From Botryococcus braunii (Eukaryota; Chlorophyta; Trebouxiophyceae), in the NCBI GenBank assembly GCA_002005505.1, contig KV908492.1, forward strand, positions 222,414-286,413: a DNA stretch of 64,000 bases, written 5' to 3'. A model generated the notes under the pieces. The model was not told the DNA's origin. It made no database searches and saw only the letters and a program-made list of their open reading frames with translations. A program made the position numbers and the translations under genes. Of this stretch, positions 32,154 to 42,364 are shown piece after piece (position 1 is the stretch's first letter; every line of letters starts with the position of its first letter).

Positions 32154-33275
32154 TGTGATCTGCAAAGATCCAAAGGTGTTATATTAATCATAAATGGTGA
32201 CTATACTCACAAGTATATCATCCATGTACTATCAGTTTGACCAAGACATACATAGTCCACAGCGTCAAACTGATGAACAATTCACGTACAGCAATTGCTT
32301 CCACAGAAGTTACTCACAACAAGTGAGAGAGAAAGAAAGCAATTCGCATGAGTCCATTCAGGAGTCGGCTTAACAAGCCAAAGAGATCGAATGACTTACA
32401 AACTACTGTCGGACGAACACACACACTAACTAGTCTTACCTGCAAAGATCCAAAGGTGTTATATTAATCATAAATGATGACTATACTCACAAGTATATCA
32501 TCCTGTGAACACACTAACACCTTTAGTTCATTGCATATGATGAACCTTATCTATAAGCACCCCTCAGCCGTCACATAGCTGACTTACCATGTACTTAATC
32601 AGTTTGACCAAGACATACATAGTCGACAGCGTCAAACTGATGAACAATTCTGCAACATTCACATACCCATATTAGTCTCTGATCATCAAAACGGCACTTA
32701 TGGCCGTGATCAAAAACATGACCGGCAGAGCCCCGACTTACCACGTATAGCAATTGCTTCCACAGAAGTTACTCACAACAAGTGAGAGAGAAAGAAAGCA
32801 ATTCACATGAGTCCATTCAGGAGTCGGCTTAACAAGCCAAAGAGATCGAATGACTGCCTGGTGGTCCGGGTTCTCTGGCTATCTGTACTCAGATCAGCGC
32901 GTGGGAAACGCGCTGTCCAGCACTGCTACTGGCCTTTTTCACGAACATTAGGACATGCTCAAGGTTCCTATCCACAGAATTTGGACCCTTATCCTACAGT
33001 AACACATTTATTAACTCTAGATGCATGTCTTCCAGCCACTAAAGGCTGGAAGGTATTTACAGCCATAGAATAAATATCTTTCAATGCATTAATACTCATA
33101 GATTGATCGTTCATAGCCATTGTCAAGATGTCTTTACCTTGAGTTAACTGCTTGGTTAACTTACAGCTAATGATTACATGTGATTGTACCTTCACGCATG
33201 CACGCACGCACGCACGTGCACGCACGCACGCACGCACGTTAATTAACATGACATAATGAAGTACAAAACCCAACA
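32154..33275 (-). repeat. Copia-2 5' LTR with intron-bearing and spliced leader copies
   Basis: 1122 bp. In element sense it ends CTTTGCAGATCACA, followed by the PBS TGGTTCTGGGCCCACATCC (complement of 32134-32152). Block A (32440-32855) carries two introns, 32650-32741 (GTAAGTCGG...GTTGCAG) and 32503-32587 (GTAAGTCAG...TTCACAG). Block A' (32160-32396) is the same sequence without them. Block A ends CTTTGCAG|GTAAGA, a further donor; A' ends CTTTGCAG|ATCA, an acceptor. A CACG microsatellite sits at 33190-33239. Confidence 0.9.
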
Positions 33276-33847
33276 GAATGACACCCACTACCTCACACTG
33301 GAATGAGGCCATTCGAGTGCTGAAGTACTTGAGAGATACGAGAGAATTAGCTCTTACTCTGGGTGGAAAGGGGCCTGAGCTAGAAGGCTGTGTTGATGCC
33401 GACTATGCTGGGGACCTGGACCACAGGTATTCCACCACTGGCTATGTTCTATCAGTCTATGGTAGTGCCGTGGTTTGGGGAAGCAAGAAGCAGAGCTCAG
33501 TTGCTACCTCAACTGTGCAAGCCGAGTTTATGGCAGCCGGCCATATTGTGAAGGAAGCCAACTGGCTTAGGGGCTTCTTGGAAGAGATCGGGGCTGCACC
33601 TTGGAGGGTCAAAATTTTCTGTGACAACCAAGGATGCATTTCCAATTTACGGAACCCCCTTTATTCCAAATTCACAAAGCATGTTGCAGTAAGCTTCCAC
33701 TATGCTAGCGAAGCTATGGCACTTGGGCAGGTAGATATCCTCTATGTAGAATCTGCTCGAAATGTGGCTGACATTATGACCAAGCCACTTGCTAAGCCCG
33801 TGTTTGTTGGTCATCGTGATTCACTAGGTTTGAGAAGATACACATAA
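33276..33847 (+). pseudogene. pol: Copia-4 RT end and RNase H
   Basis: Begins abruptly at MTPTTSHWNEAIRVLKYL, right after the Copia-2 LTR, and reads RNase H (CVDADYAGDLDHR, STVQAEFMAAG, FCDNQGCISN, NVADIMTKPL) to a stop before the PPT GCAAGGGGAAG. It is nearly identical to Copia-1 11651-12222, in plus orientation. It is the 3' remnant of the element whose gag is at 7377-8131. Confidence 0.92.
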
Positions 33848-33867
33848 AGCATGCAGGCAAGGGGAAG

Positions 33868-34565
33868 TGTTGAGTTCTGAACATTATTATTGAATGCCTT
33901 GTGCTTTAAGTGATCTTCAGGTGTGCACTATTAGGATATGGGTCCATTAAGAACATAAGGTACCTTAAGACACGTTAGGTTGTGGACGGTTTCGAACATA
34001 AGGTACAATCTGATCTAGATTACGCGTTAGTGTGAAAGGACTCTTAAAGCTGCAATCACCGCATAGTCGAGCAACTGGTTTGGAAAGATACTTGGCACAT
34101 AAGGATGCCAGTCTTGTTCATGCAGTTGCATGTGTCTAAAGAGCAAACAGCCGTCGAAGACTGTAGCTGGAGAGGCACGAACTTACGACCTGTCTGCTTG
34201 CTTACAGGTGCGGTGACGCAGGGTGTGTATTGGTAATGTGTTCATGTTTGATTGCTTGTTTGTAAGTGAACCATCTTTGTGTACAATCAAGTCTCCCAAA
34301 CAGCTAAGGGACGGAGTCTTGATTGAGTATAGGAAGGTACTTGCTTTCAGCCGTCAGGAGCTTACCCGTGTGTAGATGCTCATTGATAGATCAACGTGTA
34401 ACGGAACTGGTTTGGAAAGATACTGGGCACATAAGGATGCCAGTCTTGTTCATGCAGTTGCATGTGTCTAAAGAGCAGACAGCCGTCGAGGACTGTAGCT
34501 GGAGAGGCACGAACTTACGATCTGTCTGCTTGCTTACAGGTGCGGTGACGATGGGTGTGTATTGG
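33868..34565 (+). repeat. Copia-4 3' LTR, first part (interrupted by Copia-3)
   Basis: Starts TGTTGAG after the PPT. Copia-1 family, but contains three 133-bp leader repeats instead of two: 34075-34207, 34407-34539 and 53239-53371. The first two are followed by GTGCGG. Copia-3 interrupts it at ATTGG (34561-34565, repeated at 53061-53065). Total LTR is about 1030 bp against 701 bp in Copia-1. Confidence 0.9.
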
Positions 34566-35666
34566 TGTGGATCCTGCAAGATCCAGTTTAGATTTACTAT
34601 GATAAATCACAGATAAAAAGACACACACATGTGTCATCCAGATATGTGAATACTGTCAACATCAACACCATCACAAGGTGGAAGCAGTTTAACAAGTCAG
34701 GCTGATCTTCTCTTGATCTGAAACATGCATACACGATGCTAAAACACAGACAAGAGTGAATGTAGATCAGACTGTGAGTCAGGGTTTTTGACAACAAGAC
34801 GTTTCAAAAACACTACGGAATGACTTACAACGGGTAGTATGCGACACTGGTCTATCTAACGATTACCTGCAAGATCCAGTTTAGATTTACTATGATAAAT
34901 CACAGATAAAAAGACACACACATGTGTCATCCTGTGCATATTAAATCCATTAGTGTCTTGCTGGTAACCATCACACGATAACTTACTTGCATGCGAACGT
35001 GCAGCATAAACTGCTTACCAGATATGTGAATACTGTCAACATCAACACCATCACAAGGTGGAAGCAGTTTAACAAGTCTGCACATTAGCCATAACATTAT
35101 TAGTATTAAGATAAATAAACAACACTTACAGCTGTTCAACTAACGTCAGCGACGAACATAAGCCTCACCAGGCTGATCTTCTCTTGATCTGAAACATGCA
35201 TACACGATGCTAAAACACAGACAAGAGTGAATGTAGATCAGACTGTGAGTCAGGGTTTTTGACAACAAGACGTTTCAAAAACACTACGGAATGACTGCTT
35301 GAGACTTCGTTCAGTCGCTCCTAGTATTATCAGATCAGCGCATTGAATTGCGCTGTTCTGCCCCTTTTTTACGAGTTCGTAACAAAGTTGAGATTCAGAG
35401 CCTTGGAAACTGGCCCTTATCTCAATTGAGTTTATCACGTTATTACCAATTAGGATAAACTCAATTTTAATAGCCACAAACAGCAGGAAAGACTTTCTCC
35501 ACCATGTTCTTATATGCTTTATACGTTACTACTTGTGGCCATAAAGACCACTGGCTGTTCATCAAGGATTTTCCCTTGAGTTGAGTACGTGGTCAACTAT
35601 ACAGCTAATTTATTCAGGTTAGAATTGTTATCTTTGGATTGTCCTGACAGTACACAAATTCCAACA
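34566..35666 (-). repeat. Copia-3 3' LTR with intron-bearing and spliced leader copies
   Basis: 1101 bp. Block A' (34574-34825, 252 bp) equals block A (34867-35296, 430 bp) minus two segments: 35078-35168 (GTGAGGC...GTGCAG, 91 bp) and 34932-35018 (GTAAGCAG...GCACAG, 87 bp). 430-252 = 178 = 91+87. Both segments are GT-AG with CTAAT-like branch sites. Block A ends CTTGCAG|GTAATC and A' ends CTTGCAG|GATCCACA. The PPT complement is at 35667-35680. Confidence 0.95.
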
Positions 35667-35704
35667 ATCTTCCCATTGTACTTTCAGGACATCCCAACAT
35701 TCAG

Positions 35705-38700
35705 TTACTGCATTCCCAACATGTTACGATGCCTTTCAAACACAGCAGATGCTAGTGGTTTTGTGAACATGTCAGCTACATTTTCAGTAGTTGGCACATA
35801 TGTAGGATCAATCTGACCCCAAACCACCTTCTCTCGTGCATGATGGTAACTCACACTGATGTGTTTAGTGTGTTTAGAGACCATGTGATTTCTCAGGTTT
35901 GACACACACCCCTGATTATCACAATACATGGTTATACATGTGATCTCTTCTCCCAACTCACAGAGCATACTTCCCACCCACATGGCTTCTTTCACTGCTG
36001 CACTCACAGCAATGTATTCAGACTCCACAGTGGATGTTGCTATGGAAGTTTGCCTCTTACTTGACCAGGATACAGCAGATCCGTTCAATAGAAACACAAA
36101 CCCAGTTGTGGATTTTCTACTGTCCAGATCACCTGCAAAATCTGCATCCACAAAGCATACCAGTTCATTTTTATTTGATCCAGTATACTTAATTCCCATG
36201 TATTTGGTGCAGTTGAGGTACCTCAGTACTCTAATTGCTCCATTCCAATGGGATGTTGTTGGTTGTCCTCTAAATCTGCTCAACATCCCCACAGCTTGAG
36301 AAATATCAGGCCTTGTAGTTGTTGACAAATACTGTAGTGAACCAATTAATTCTAAATACCTGTGACCTTCTGGTAAGGGAATTCCTGATCCAATCTGCTC
36401 ACCAGTCATCCCTTTGGGAGGTTCAGGCATTTGGGTAGGCAAGAAGGAACCTGACATGGGTGTATCAACCTCCTTCCCCTGATCAGGCAGCCCATATTCT
36501 TCCACCAATTTCTCAATTTTTAGGACATTGGTCATTTTCAGAGTATGTGAGGATTCATTTATCTTGATTTCACAACCCAAAAATGACTTTATCTCACCAA
36601 GATCGTGAATTGAGAATATACTAGTCAGCTGTTGCTTAACACACTGAATGCATTCCTCATCCTCACTCACAATCAGCAAATCATCAACATATACCAACAA
36701 GTATACGTATGACTTGAATGACTCCTTGTTAATGAAGAGCGCTGGATCACTTTGACAGGCTATAAACCCAAATTTTCCAAGCTCTTCAACCAGATACTTG
36801 TGCCATGCACGTGGTGCTTGCTTCAGACCATACAAAGATCTTAGTAGCTTGCACACAACATTAGAATCGCCATTAAAGAAACAGGGAGGTTGGGCTACAT
36901 ACACTTCCTCATCCAGTGTTCCATTTAGGAATGCTGTTTTCACATCAACTTGGTGAACTTTCCACCCATTTGACGTAGCCAAATTTAACAGCACCCTCCT
37001 AGATGTGTGTGTACTTACTGGAGCGAAGGTCTCAAAGTAGTCAACACCTGGCCTTTGCTTGCAACCTTGTGCCACCAGTCTCGCCTTAAATCTGACAATA
37101 TCACCAAAACTGTCAGTCTTTAGAGCATAGACCCATTTTAAAGGAATAATTTTGGCATCAGAGGGTCTCTCACAATATTCAAACGTTTCATGAGAATCTA
37201 TAGAATCCATCTCTTCATTCATGGCTTCTAACCAATATGGCCACTGTGGGGATTTTTTTGCCTCCCACCAGTCCTCTGGAACCTTGATATTCTTGGATGA
37301 TAATTTCACTTGCTCTTGTGCACCATTTTGATTTGGGGAAATTATTTCTGATGCATATGTGACTGGCGCTTCCCCAATGTGGTATGTACCCGGAACATAC
37401 CTGTCTGGTTCTGCCAACGTTTGCCTCAGTTCGTATCTACCCCCACCATTCCTGGCACCACCTTGCATTTCCTCAAGTGAGTCACTGGTTACAGCAGGAG
37501 GTTGATTATCTGATTCTTCACCTGAACTGTCTGATCCATGTGACACTTGATTTTGCATGTTCCCAGTCCCCACTACTCCTTCCCCTGGAGCTCCTGGACC
37601 AGATAACCCACTCGGACCACTCTCTTCCGCTGTTCCCAAGCCTCTCAGGATATCATTCATCCTGTGCATGACTTCCAAGTTAGCTGGGAGAGTTGGGGCA
37701 ACACCCCTTCCAGCTTCCCTGTTTAATTCCAGTGCACCAGTGAGGTCTACCGGTACAAAATCCCAATCATCCCCATCATCAGTGCATGGAACTTGATCAA
37801 AATTTATCTCCTGGGAGACTTCAGCAGTGAGAGAATTACTGGGAGTGAGAGCATGAATTCCTAATTTGTCTTCAAAGAATTTGACGTTCTTTGACACCTT
37901 TACCTTGTTCCCCACCTTAACTCTGTAGGCCTTTGATGCTGGCTCATATCCCACAAACATCCCAGGCTCAGATCTGGCTGAAAAGGCTGACTGATCCTTG
38001 TCTGGTATTTTGATAAACGCCAAACATCCCCACACTCTCAAGTAGTGTACTGATGGTTTCCTCCCAAACAGCAGTTCATAGGGAGTGGCTGTCTTCCCTT
38101 TTACTGCTCTGAGATTTAACAACCTAACAGCTGTTGGAAGTGCATCTGCCCACATGCTCTGTGGAGCTTTTGCCTGCAAAAGAAGCATTCTAACTTTCTC
38201 CTTCAAGGATCTGTTAAAACGTTCTGCTCTTCCATTTTGTTGAGGGGTATAAGGAGCAGACGTTTCATGTCTGATCCCTTTAGACTGAAAAAAGTCAAGC
38301 AAGTCAGCATTTACAAACTCACTTCCCCTATCAGACCTAACCACCTTTACATTGTGATTAGTCTGATTTTCCAAGTACAGGATGATTGTTTTAACAGCAC
38401 CACCCACCTGGGACTTGGAAGTCAATGCTACGGATTCACCAGCTCTAGAGTAATCATCTAGTACTGTGAGCATGTAGCGTTCACCCTCAGCTCCTGGGAT
38501 TGGTAGCTCACCAATCACATCCAAGTGCAACAGCTGAAGACGTTCAGTTGCTGATACTGGGGATCTTTGGTAGCTCTCTTTAGTCTGCTTGCCCATCACA
38601 CACACATCACACAGCGAATGACCATGTAAGCAAGGAGACAGAGATGTAGCTATTCCCTTCACCATATCTTCAGTTTGCAGTCGTTCCAGGTTTTTACTTC

Positions 38701-40105
38701 CTGGATGTCCTAAGCGTTGATGCCACAAATCATATTCAGAGCATTTGTGAGCATATCCAACACTATGTGAGAGCTGGATTTTGCAGCACAAGCAGTAAAC
38801 GAAATACAGTCCTCTTTCTTTTCTGACTTCAGAGATGAATTGTGAGGCATTACTGTACATACTGATAATCTCTCCATGTGAATTGTTTGTAAACTGAATC
38901 CCATCTGTTACTGCACTTGAGACCGACAACAAATTTTCAATTGCAGTAGGTACATATTCAACATTTTTAAGTTTACACATGTTCCCCATTTCATCTACTA
39001 AGCACACAGAACCACATGCCTTGCGTTGTGCAACATGTTCACCAGTTGCCAAATTTAGACCCTTTGGCTGTGTATACCAGTGAATGTTTTGCATTAGTCT
39101 AACATCATTGCATATGTGTGTTGAGGCTCCTGAGTCTACCACCCATCTAGAGAATGGATTACCTGAGTCAGAAGAGTCCCCCAATGCAATACCTCCAACT
39201 GGATTGGCTTGATTCTTGCGTGCTGAAATGAGGGCAGCCCTTTTTTCTTTCTCAGCTATAAGTTTTGGACACACGTTTCTGGTATGTCCATCTTCCAAGC
39301 AGTGCCAGCAGCCCCTGAAGTTGTCAGGCAGATCTTCTGGCATCCCTGGTGGCCTGGATCCTGGAGCGTTCCTGGGGCGAGGGGGACCTCTGACTGGATT
39401 GATAAGATTGACTGATGGTGAGGGGGCCTTAAATTCATCAATTCCAAGCAACCTTGAACATGCCTGAATATTGAGTGTGACCTTGTCCTCATCCTCACCA
39501 AGACAGGAAGTGTAGAGATTTGATTTGGCATGGTCAAAATGCTTGGGCAAACCCTCTACAATCCCCATTTTTAGCCTACCATCAGAGCATGGGTGATTAT
39601 TGGCTTGTAGACCTCTTGCAATCCTGAACTTCCTGGCAACATATGAATGGTACTCCTGACCCTCATCGATACGCCCATAGTCCAAGACCTTGGACCATTT
39701 CCTCATTAACTCCTCATTGTGGCCACCAGTGAACTTGCGCAGCAGCCAGTCATAGGCCTGCTTTGCGTTTGGCATGTCCAATGCCCTGTCCACCCAAACG
39801 TCAGGAATTTTCTCAGTTAGAAGACTCATAGCAAGAGAGTCTCCTGCTGTATTAGGATGCTCTTCGTCTAGACACATCTTAATACGTTTGCTATTAGCAA
39901 CATTCAGAACATCCTTTTGCCATCTAAAACCGTTTTCACAATCCAGGTCTAACGCCTGAACCAGTTTTAGATTGGTATAAACAGGGTTTGTCTGATCTAT
40001 GCTATTACCTGACTGGGCAGACTGACTAGTATTGCCAGCTGAGGGTTGATTTACTTGTGGATCAGATGGATTACCTGGGGTAGGGTTCGTAGCCAATGTT
40101 GCCAT
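35705..40105 (-). CDS. gag-pol: Copia-3 gag-pol polyprotein (complete)
   Basis: One 1466-residue frame, the normal length for Ty1/copia. Gag 40-230; zinc knuckle C266-x2-C-x4-H274-x4-C279; aspartic protease D324 in VVDSGAST. Pre-integrase zinc site H462/H467 and C499/C502. Integrase triad D529, D592, E628 (D-x62-D-x35-E). Acidic Ser-rich linker 780-940; RT with YVDD 1139-1142; RNase H D1320, SEY about 1362, D1396; C-terminus ADMFTKPLA. All catalytic residues present. It makes particle, protease, integrase and RT/RNase H; acts in cytoplasmic particles, integrates in the nucleus. Start: ATG 40105, first Met before the gag core. Confidence 0.97.
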   Translation of the reverse strand: MATLATNPTPGNPSDPQVNQPSAGNTSQSAQSGNSIDQTNPVYTNLKLVQALDLDCENGFRWQKDVLNVANSKRIKMCLDEEHPNTAGDSLAMSLLTEKIPDVWVDRALDMPNAKQAYDWLLRKFTGGHNEELMRKWSKVLDYGRIDEGQEYHSYVARKFRIARGLQANNHPCSDGRLKMGIVEGLPKHFDHAKSNLYTSCLGEDEDKVTLNIQACSRLLGIDEFKAPSPSVNLINPVRGPPRPRNAPGSRPPGMPEDLPDNFRGCWHCLEDGHTRNVCPKLIAEKEKRAALISARKNQANPVGGIALGDSSDSGNPFSRWVVDSGASTHICNDVRLMQNIHWYTQPKGLNLATGEHVAQRKACGSVCLVDEMGNMCKLKNVEYVPTAIENLLSVSSAVTDGIQFTNNSHGEIISMYSNASQFISEVRKERGLYFVYCLCCKIQLSHSVGYAHKCSEYDLWHQRLGHPGSKNLERLQTEDMVKGIATSLSPCLHGHSLCDVCVMGKQTKESYQRSPVSATERLQLLHLDVIGELPIPGAEGERYMLTVLDDYSRAGESVALTSKSQVGGAVKTIILYLENQTNHNVKVVRSDRGSEFVNADLLDFFQSKGIRHETSAPYTPQQNGRAERFNRSLKEKVRMLLLQAKAPQSMWADALPTAVRLLNLRAVKGKTATPYELLFGRKPSVHYLRVWGCLAFIKIPDKDQSAFSARSEPGMFVGYEPASKAYRVKVGNKVKVSKNVKFFEDKLGIHALTPSNSLTAEVSQEINFDQVPCTDDGDDWDFVPVDLTGALELNREAGRGVAPTLPANLEVMHRMNDILRGLGTAEESGPSGLSGPGAPGEGVVGTGNMQNQVSHGSDSSGEESDNQPPAVTSDSLEEMQGGARNGGGRYELRQTLAEPDRYVPGTYHIGEAPVTYASEIISPNQNGAQEQVKLSSKNIKVPEDWWEAKKSPQWPYWLEAMNEEMDSIDSHETFEYCERPSDAKIIPLKWVYALKTDSFGDIVRFKARLVAQGCKQRPGVDYFETFAPVSTHTSRRVLLNLATSNGWKVHQVDVKTAFLNGTLDEEVYVAQPPCFFNGDSNVVCKLLRSLYGLKQAPRAWHKYLVEELGKFGFIACQSDPALFINKESFKSYVYLLVYVDDLLIVSEDEECIQCVKQQLTSIFSIHDLGEIKSFLGCEIKINESSHTLKMTNVLKIEKLVEEYGLPDQGKEVDTPMSGSFLPTQMPEPPKGMTGEQIGSGIPLPEGHRYLELIGSLQYLSTTTRPDISQAVGMLSRFRGQPTTSHWNGAIRVLRYLNCTKYMGIKYTGSNKNELVCFVDADFAGDLDSRKSTTGFVFLLNGSAVSWSSKRQTSIATSTVESEYIAVSAAVKEAMWVGSMLCELGEEITCITMYCDNQGCVSNLRNHMVSKHTKHISVSYHHAREKVVWGQIDPTYVPTTENVADMFTKPLASAVFERHRNMLGMQ

Positions 40106-40194
40106 GCCTGGGAATGTAACACCTGCACCTTTGCTCTGTACCGTCTTCTAAATCATTCACAATTGAGGCGTTCGTCTCAGTGTCACGTCCCTTT
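40106..40194 (-). other. Copia-3 leader between Gypsy-C and gag
   Basis: 89 bp of Copia-3 leader left downstream of Gypsy-C. It includes TGTCACGTCCCTT at 40181-40193, a 13-bp match to the Gypsy-C PPT-side sequence at 41707-41719. No ORF supported. Confidence 0.6.
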
Positions 40195-41704
40195 TATCGG
40201 GTTCCCGTTACCCAAGGTAGACAAATTTTTTTCCTGATTGAAAATTAGAGATTTTGCACTACGAATAGTAATAGCTGGGCTGCGGCTTCTGTATCAAGGT
40301 AAATTATGCGGATCGCCACTCAAGGATCCGGCCTTGAGACCTGGGTTACCGGATTACTGGATTACTGGTTCTTACGATTGTGCGATTCGAAGGCTGGAGG
40401 TTACAATCGGAGACTGCTGCGGTTCAAGTCTCGGATGTTATAGTCGGGGATCCGTAGTCGGGGTCACCGGCTTACGGCCTATCGCAGGCCGGGCTATCGG
40501 ACTTTGGGGGTTGACGGCTGGAGTATGATCTTAACTGGAGTTATAAATCAGATATTTCACTTTCAAAGGTGTTAATCTATTTTATTCTAATCCTACTGTT
40601 AGGGTTTGATGCTCCTTTTCAGGATCCGGGTTGGTACTACTGTGCGTGATGTTACGACTTAGGTGTGGCGGCTTCGTACCAAATTACTTGCGGCGCTTGT
40701 TAAATGAAATTTATGAACGACTATATGTTAAACTATGAATTACTATAGGTACTGGAACAGGTAAATTGATTGTTACGGCACGAAGGTGGGACGGCTAGAT
40801 CTTGGTATTGATCTTCGGTTCTTGCTAAAAGGGTGGAATGCTCACTGATACTATTAAGATTTGATTGAAGATATCCAAATCAATACTGGCACTGAGTTTC
40901 AGAGGTGTTGCTTCACAATTGCGACGAGTTACGACAGACAAGTGGGGTAGATCAAGTTACGACTAGGACATTCAAGGACAAACGGTCTGGCACATTAACG
41001 CAGGCGAGACGGACGTGGCTGGTAGGAATCTTGGGGTTCAACTTGTGCTTACAAAGAGACTTGCGACAGAGGTTTCCCTCTCCTAACACCTAGCACAGCG
41101 TGGTTTAGAGGACGGCTGGACGCCCTTATATAGTCGTCCCCGAACTTACGCGGAGATTCTGGAAGATTCTGGACCCTTCTAACCGAAAGGTCCAGAAGAA
41201 CTTAGAACCTTCTGGAGGAATCCAGAGAAGCTCTTACAATCAGCCACGCACTTCAATTGCATGACAAACTGACACGTATAAGAAATCTAGAGAGTTCTAG
41301 ACTGATGGAGAAAGTTCTAGACACGAAGTTCACAATGAAGAGACGCTAAACATTACACGTCACCACTGTTCTAGAAAGTACGAGCTGATTCCTGAAACAT
41401 CAAGGAACTGTTTAGCAGCTGCTTATGAACTGCACATTAAAACTGGCCTTCAACGTGCGGGCCAACAACGTGTCAAACAACAAATTTCCCTCTAAGACCC
41501 ACTCCAGACCAACACGTGCGGGGCTGGGACTTAAAAGGGCACAAGATTGAGGGTTTTATCAAGCAGTACAAAATCCTCTCGAGCCGCGCAAGTCCCAACT
41601 CGAGGGCGCAGTCTTCCTGGTCTCCAGGGCACCCGGAAAGGACATATTCTGTTCGAAATCCATAATGGCTACTTAGTATAACAGGCACTTGCTATATCGT
41701 CACA
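40195..41704 (-). repeat. Gypsy-C 3' LTR
   Basis: 1510 bp. In element sense starts TGTGACGATATAGC and ends GGGAACCCGATA. It includes short purine-rich near-repeats such as CCAGAAGGTTCTAAG at 41155-41225. Two differences from the 5' copy were seen (GAATAGTA/GATTAGTA and GTTATAGT/GTTTTAGT). Confidence 0.95.
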
Positions 41705-41916
41705 TATGTCACGTCCCTTCCCCCCCCTAAAAGGAAGGAAAAGACTGGGGACGTCTTTGGAACAATTGTCTTGCAAGTAACACATCTTGGCATCTAGCAC
41801 GATCCTTAAAGTCACCCATTGCTTAATGATCATTAATGCAGCTAGGGTACGGCGAAGGATAAAATCCCTTCTTAATAGTCATTTAAAACAAATCGCAGTG
41901 TGCTCTCACAATAGTT
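41705..41916 (-). other. Gypsy-C polypurine tract and 3' spacer
   Basis: Minus strand: CCTTTTA, eight G, AAGGGACGTGACATA directly before the 3' LTR; this is the plus-strand primer. The rest is AT-rich with no frame. Confidence 0.85.
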
Positions 41917-42321
41917 TCACTCTTCTTCCTTGATTGGATAAGCATGGTCCCCAATGCTAACCTCCCCTTCCTCAATTTCTGAATCGCCATGCGCACTTTC
42001 TGACGAGGAATAGGGCACCAGACGAACAGGAGTGCTGCAAGGACCTAACAGGCGAGGGTCACGAGGGGCTGGACCCCTAGGGGCAAGGATCACGGACGTT
42101 GGTGAGGGCACGGACCAAAATCGATGTGATAGTGGTGACTGCGGATTTTGGAAGACACTTTGGTCCATTGCCGTTGCGAAATCTGTTATATTGCGCTGTA
42201 TAGCTTCGCGGTTTCTCGCGGCCATGGTCTGGCTGTAGGCGTGATGGACCGTCATCACGCCTTTGCAGAACTCCAGCTCGTTGCGCAGTCGACCGTGGAC
42301 AGCGTCTGCATTATGGCTCAT
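41917..42321 (-). CDS. Gypsy-C accessory ORF 3 (unknown)
   Basis: 134-codon frame downstream of integrase and upstream of the PPT. N-terminal half polar and helical (NELEFCKGVMTVHHAYSQTMAARNREAIQRN), middle Pro-rich, C-terminus acidic (SSSESAHGDSEIEEGE, ending PIKEEE). No signal peptide or membrane helix, so it is not an envelope. No family recognised. Position and strand fit a subgenomic or spliced product. It could also be a degraded continuation of the coiled-coil ORF just upstream. Confidence 0.55.
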   Translation of the reverse strand: MSHNADAVHGRLRNELEFCKGVMTVHHAYSQTMAARNREAIQRNITDFATAMDQSVFQNPQSPLSHRFWSVPSPTSVILAPRGPAPRDPRLLGPCSTPVRLVPYSSSESAHGDSEIEEGEVSIGDHAYPIKEEE

Positions 42322-42364
42322 GTGTTTAGTTCCTAATAGCTTATTCTTTTCTTATTTCGTCTGG

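Larger units (their letters stand above)
8132..33275 (-). mobile_element. Copia-2, Ty1/copia element carrying Copia-1 and two gypsy elements
   Basis: Its two LTRs (8132-9278 and 32154-33275) bracket one pol/gag on the minus strand split by Copia-1. Removing Copia-1 and its TSD leaves about 7.18 kb. From its 5' end (right): LTR, PBS, leader ORF, gag, protease, integrase, [Copia-1], RT, RNase H, PPT, LTR. Several frameshifts and LTR divergence show it is older than Copia-1. Its flanks do not form a TSD (GAGAG left, GAATG right) and the host Copia-4 lacks about 3 kb at the site. Confidence 0.92.
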
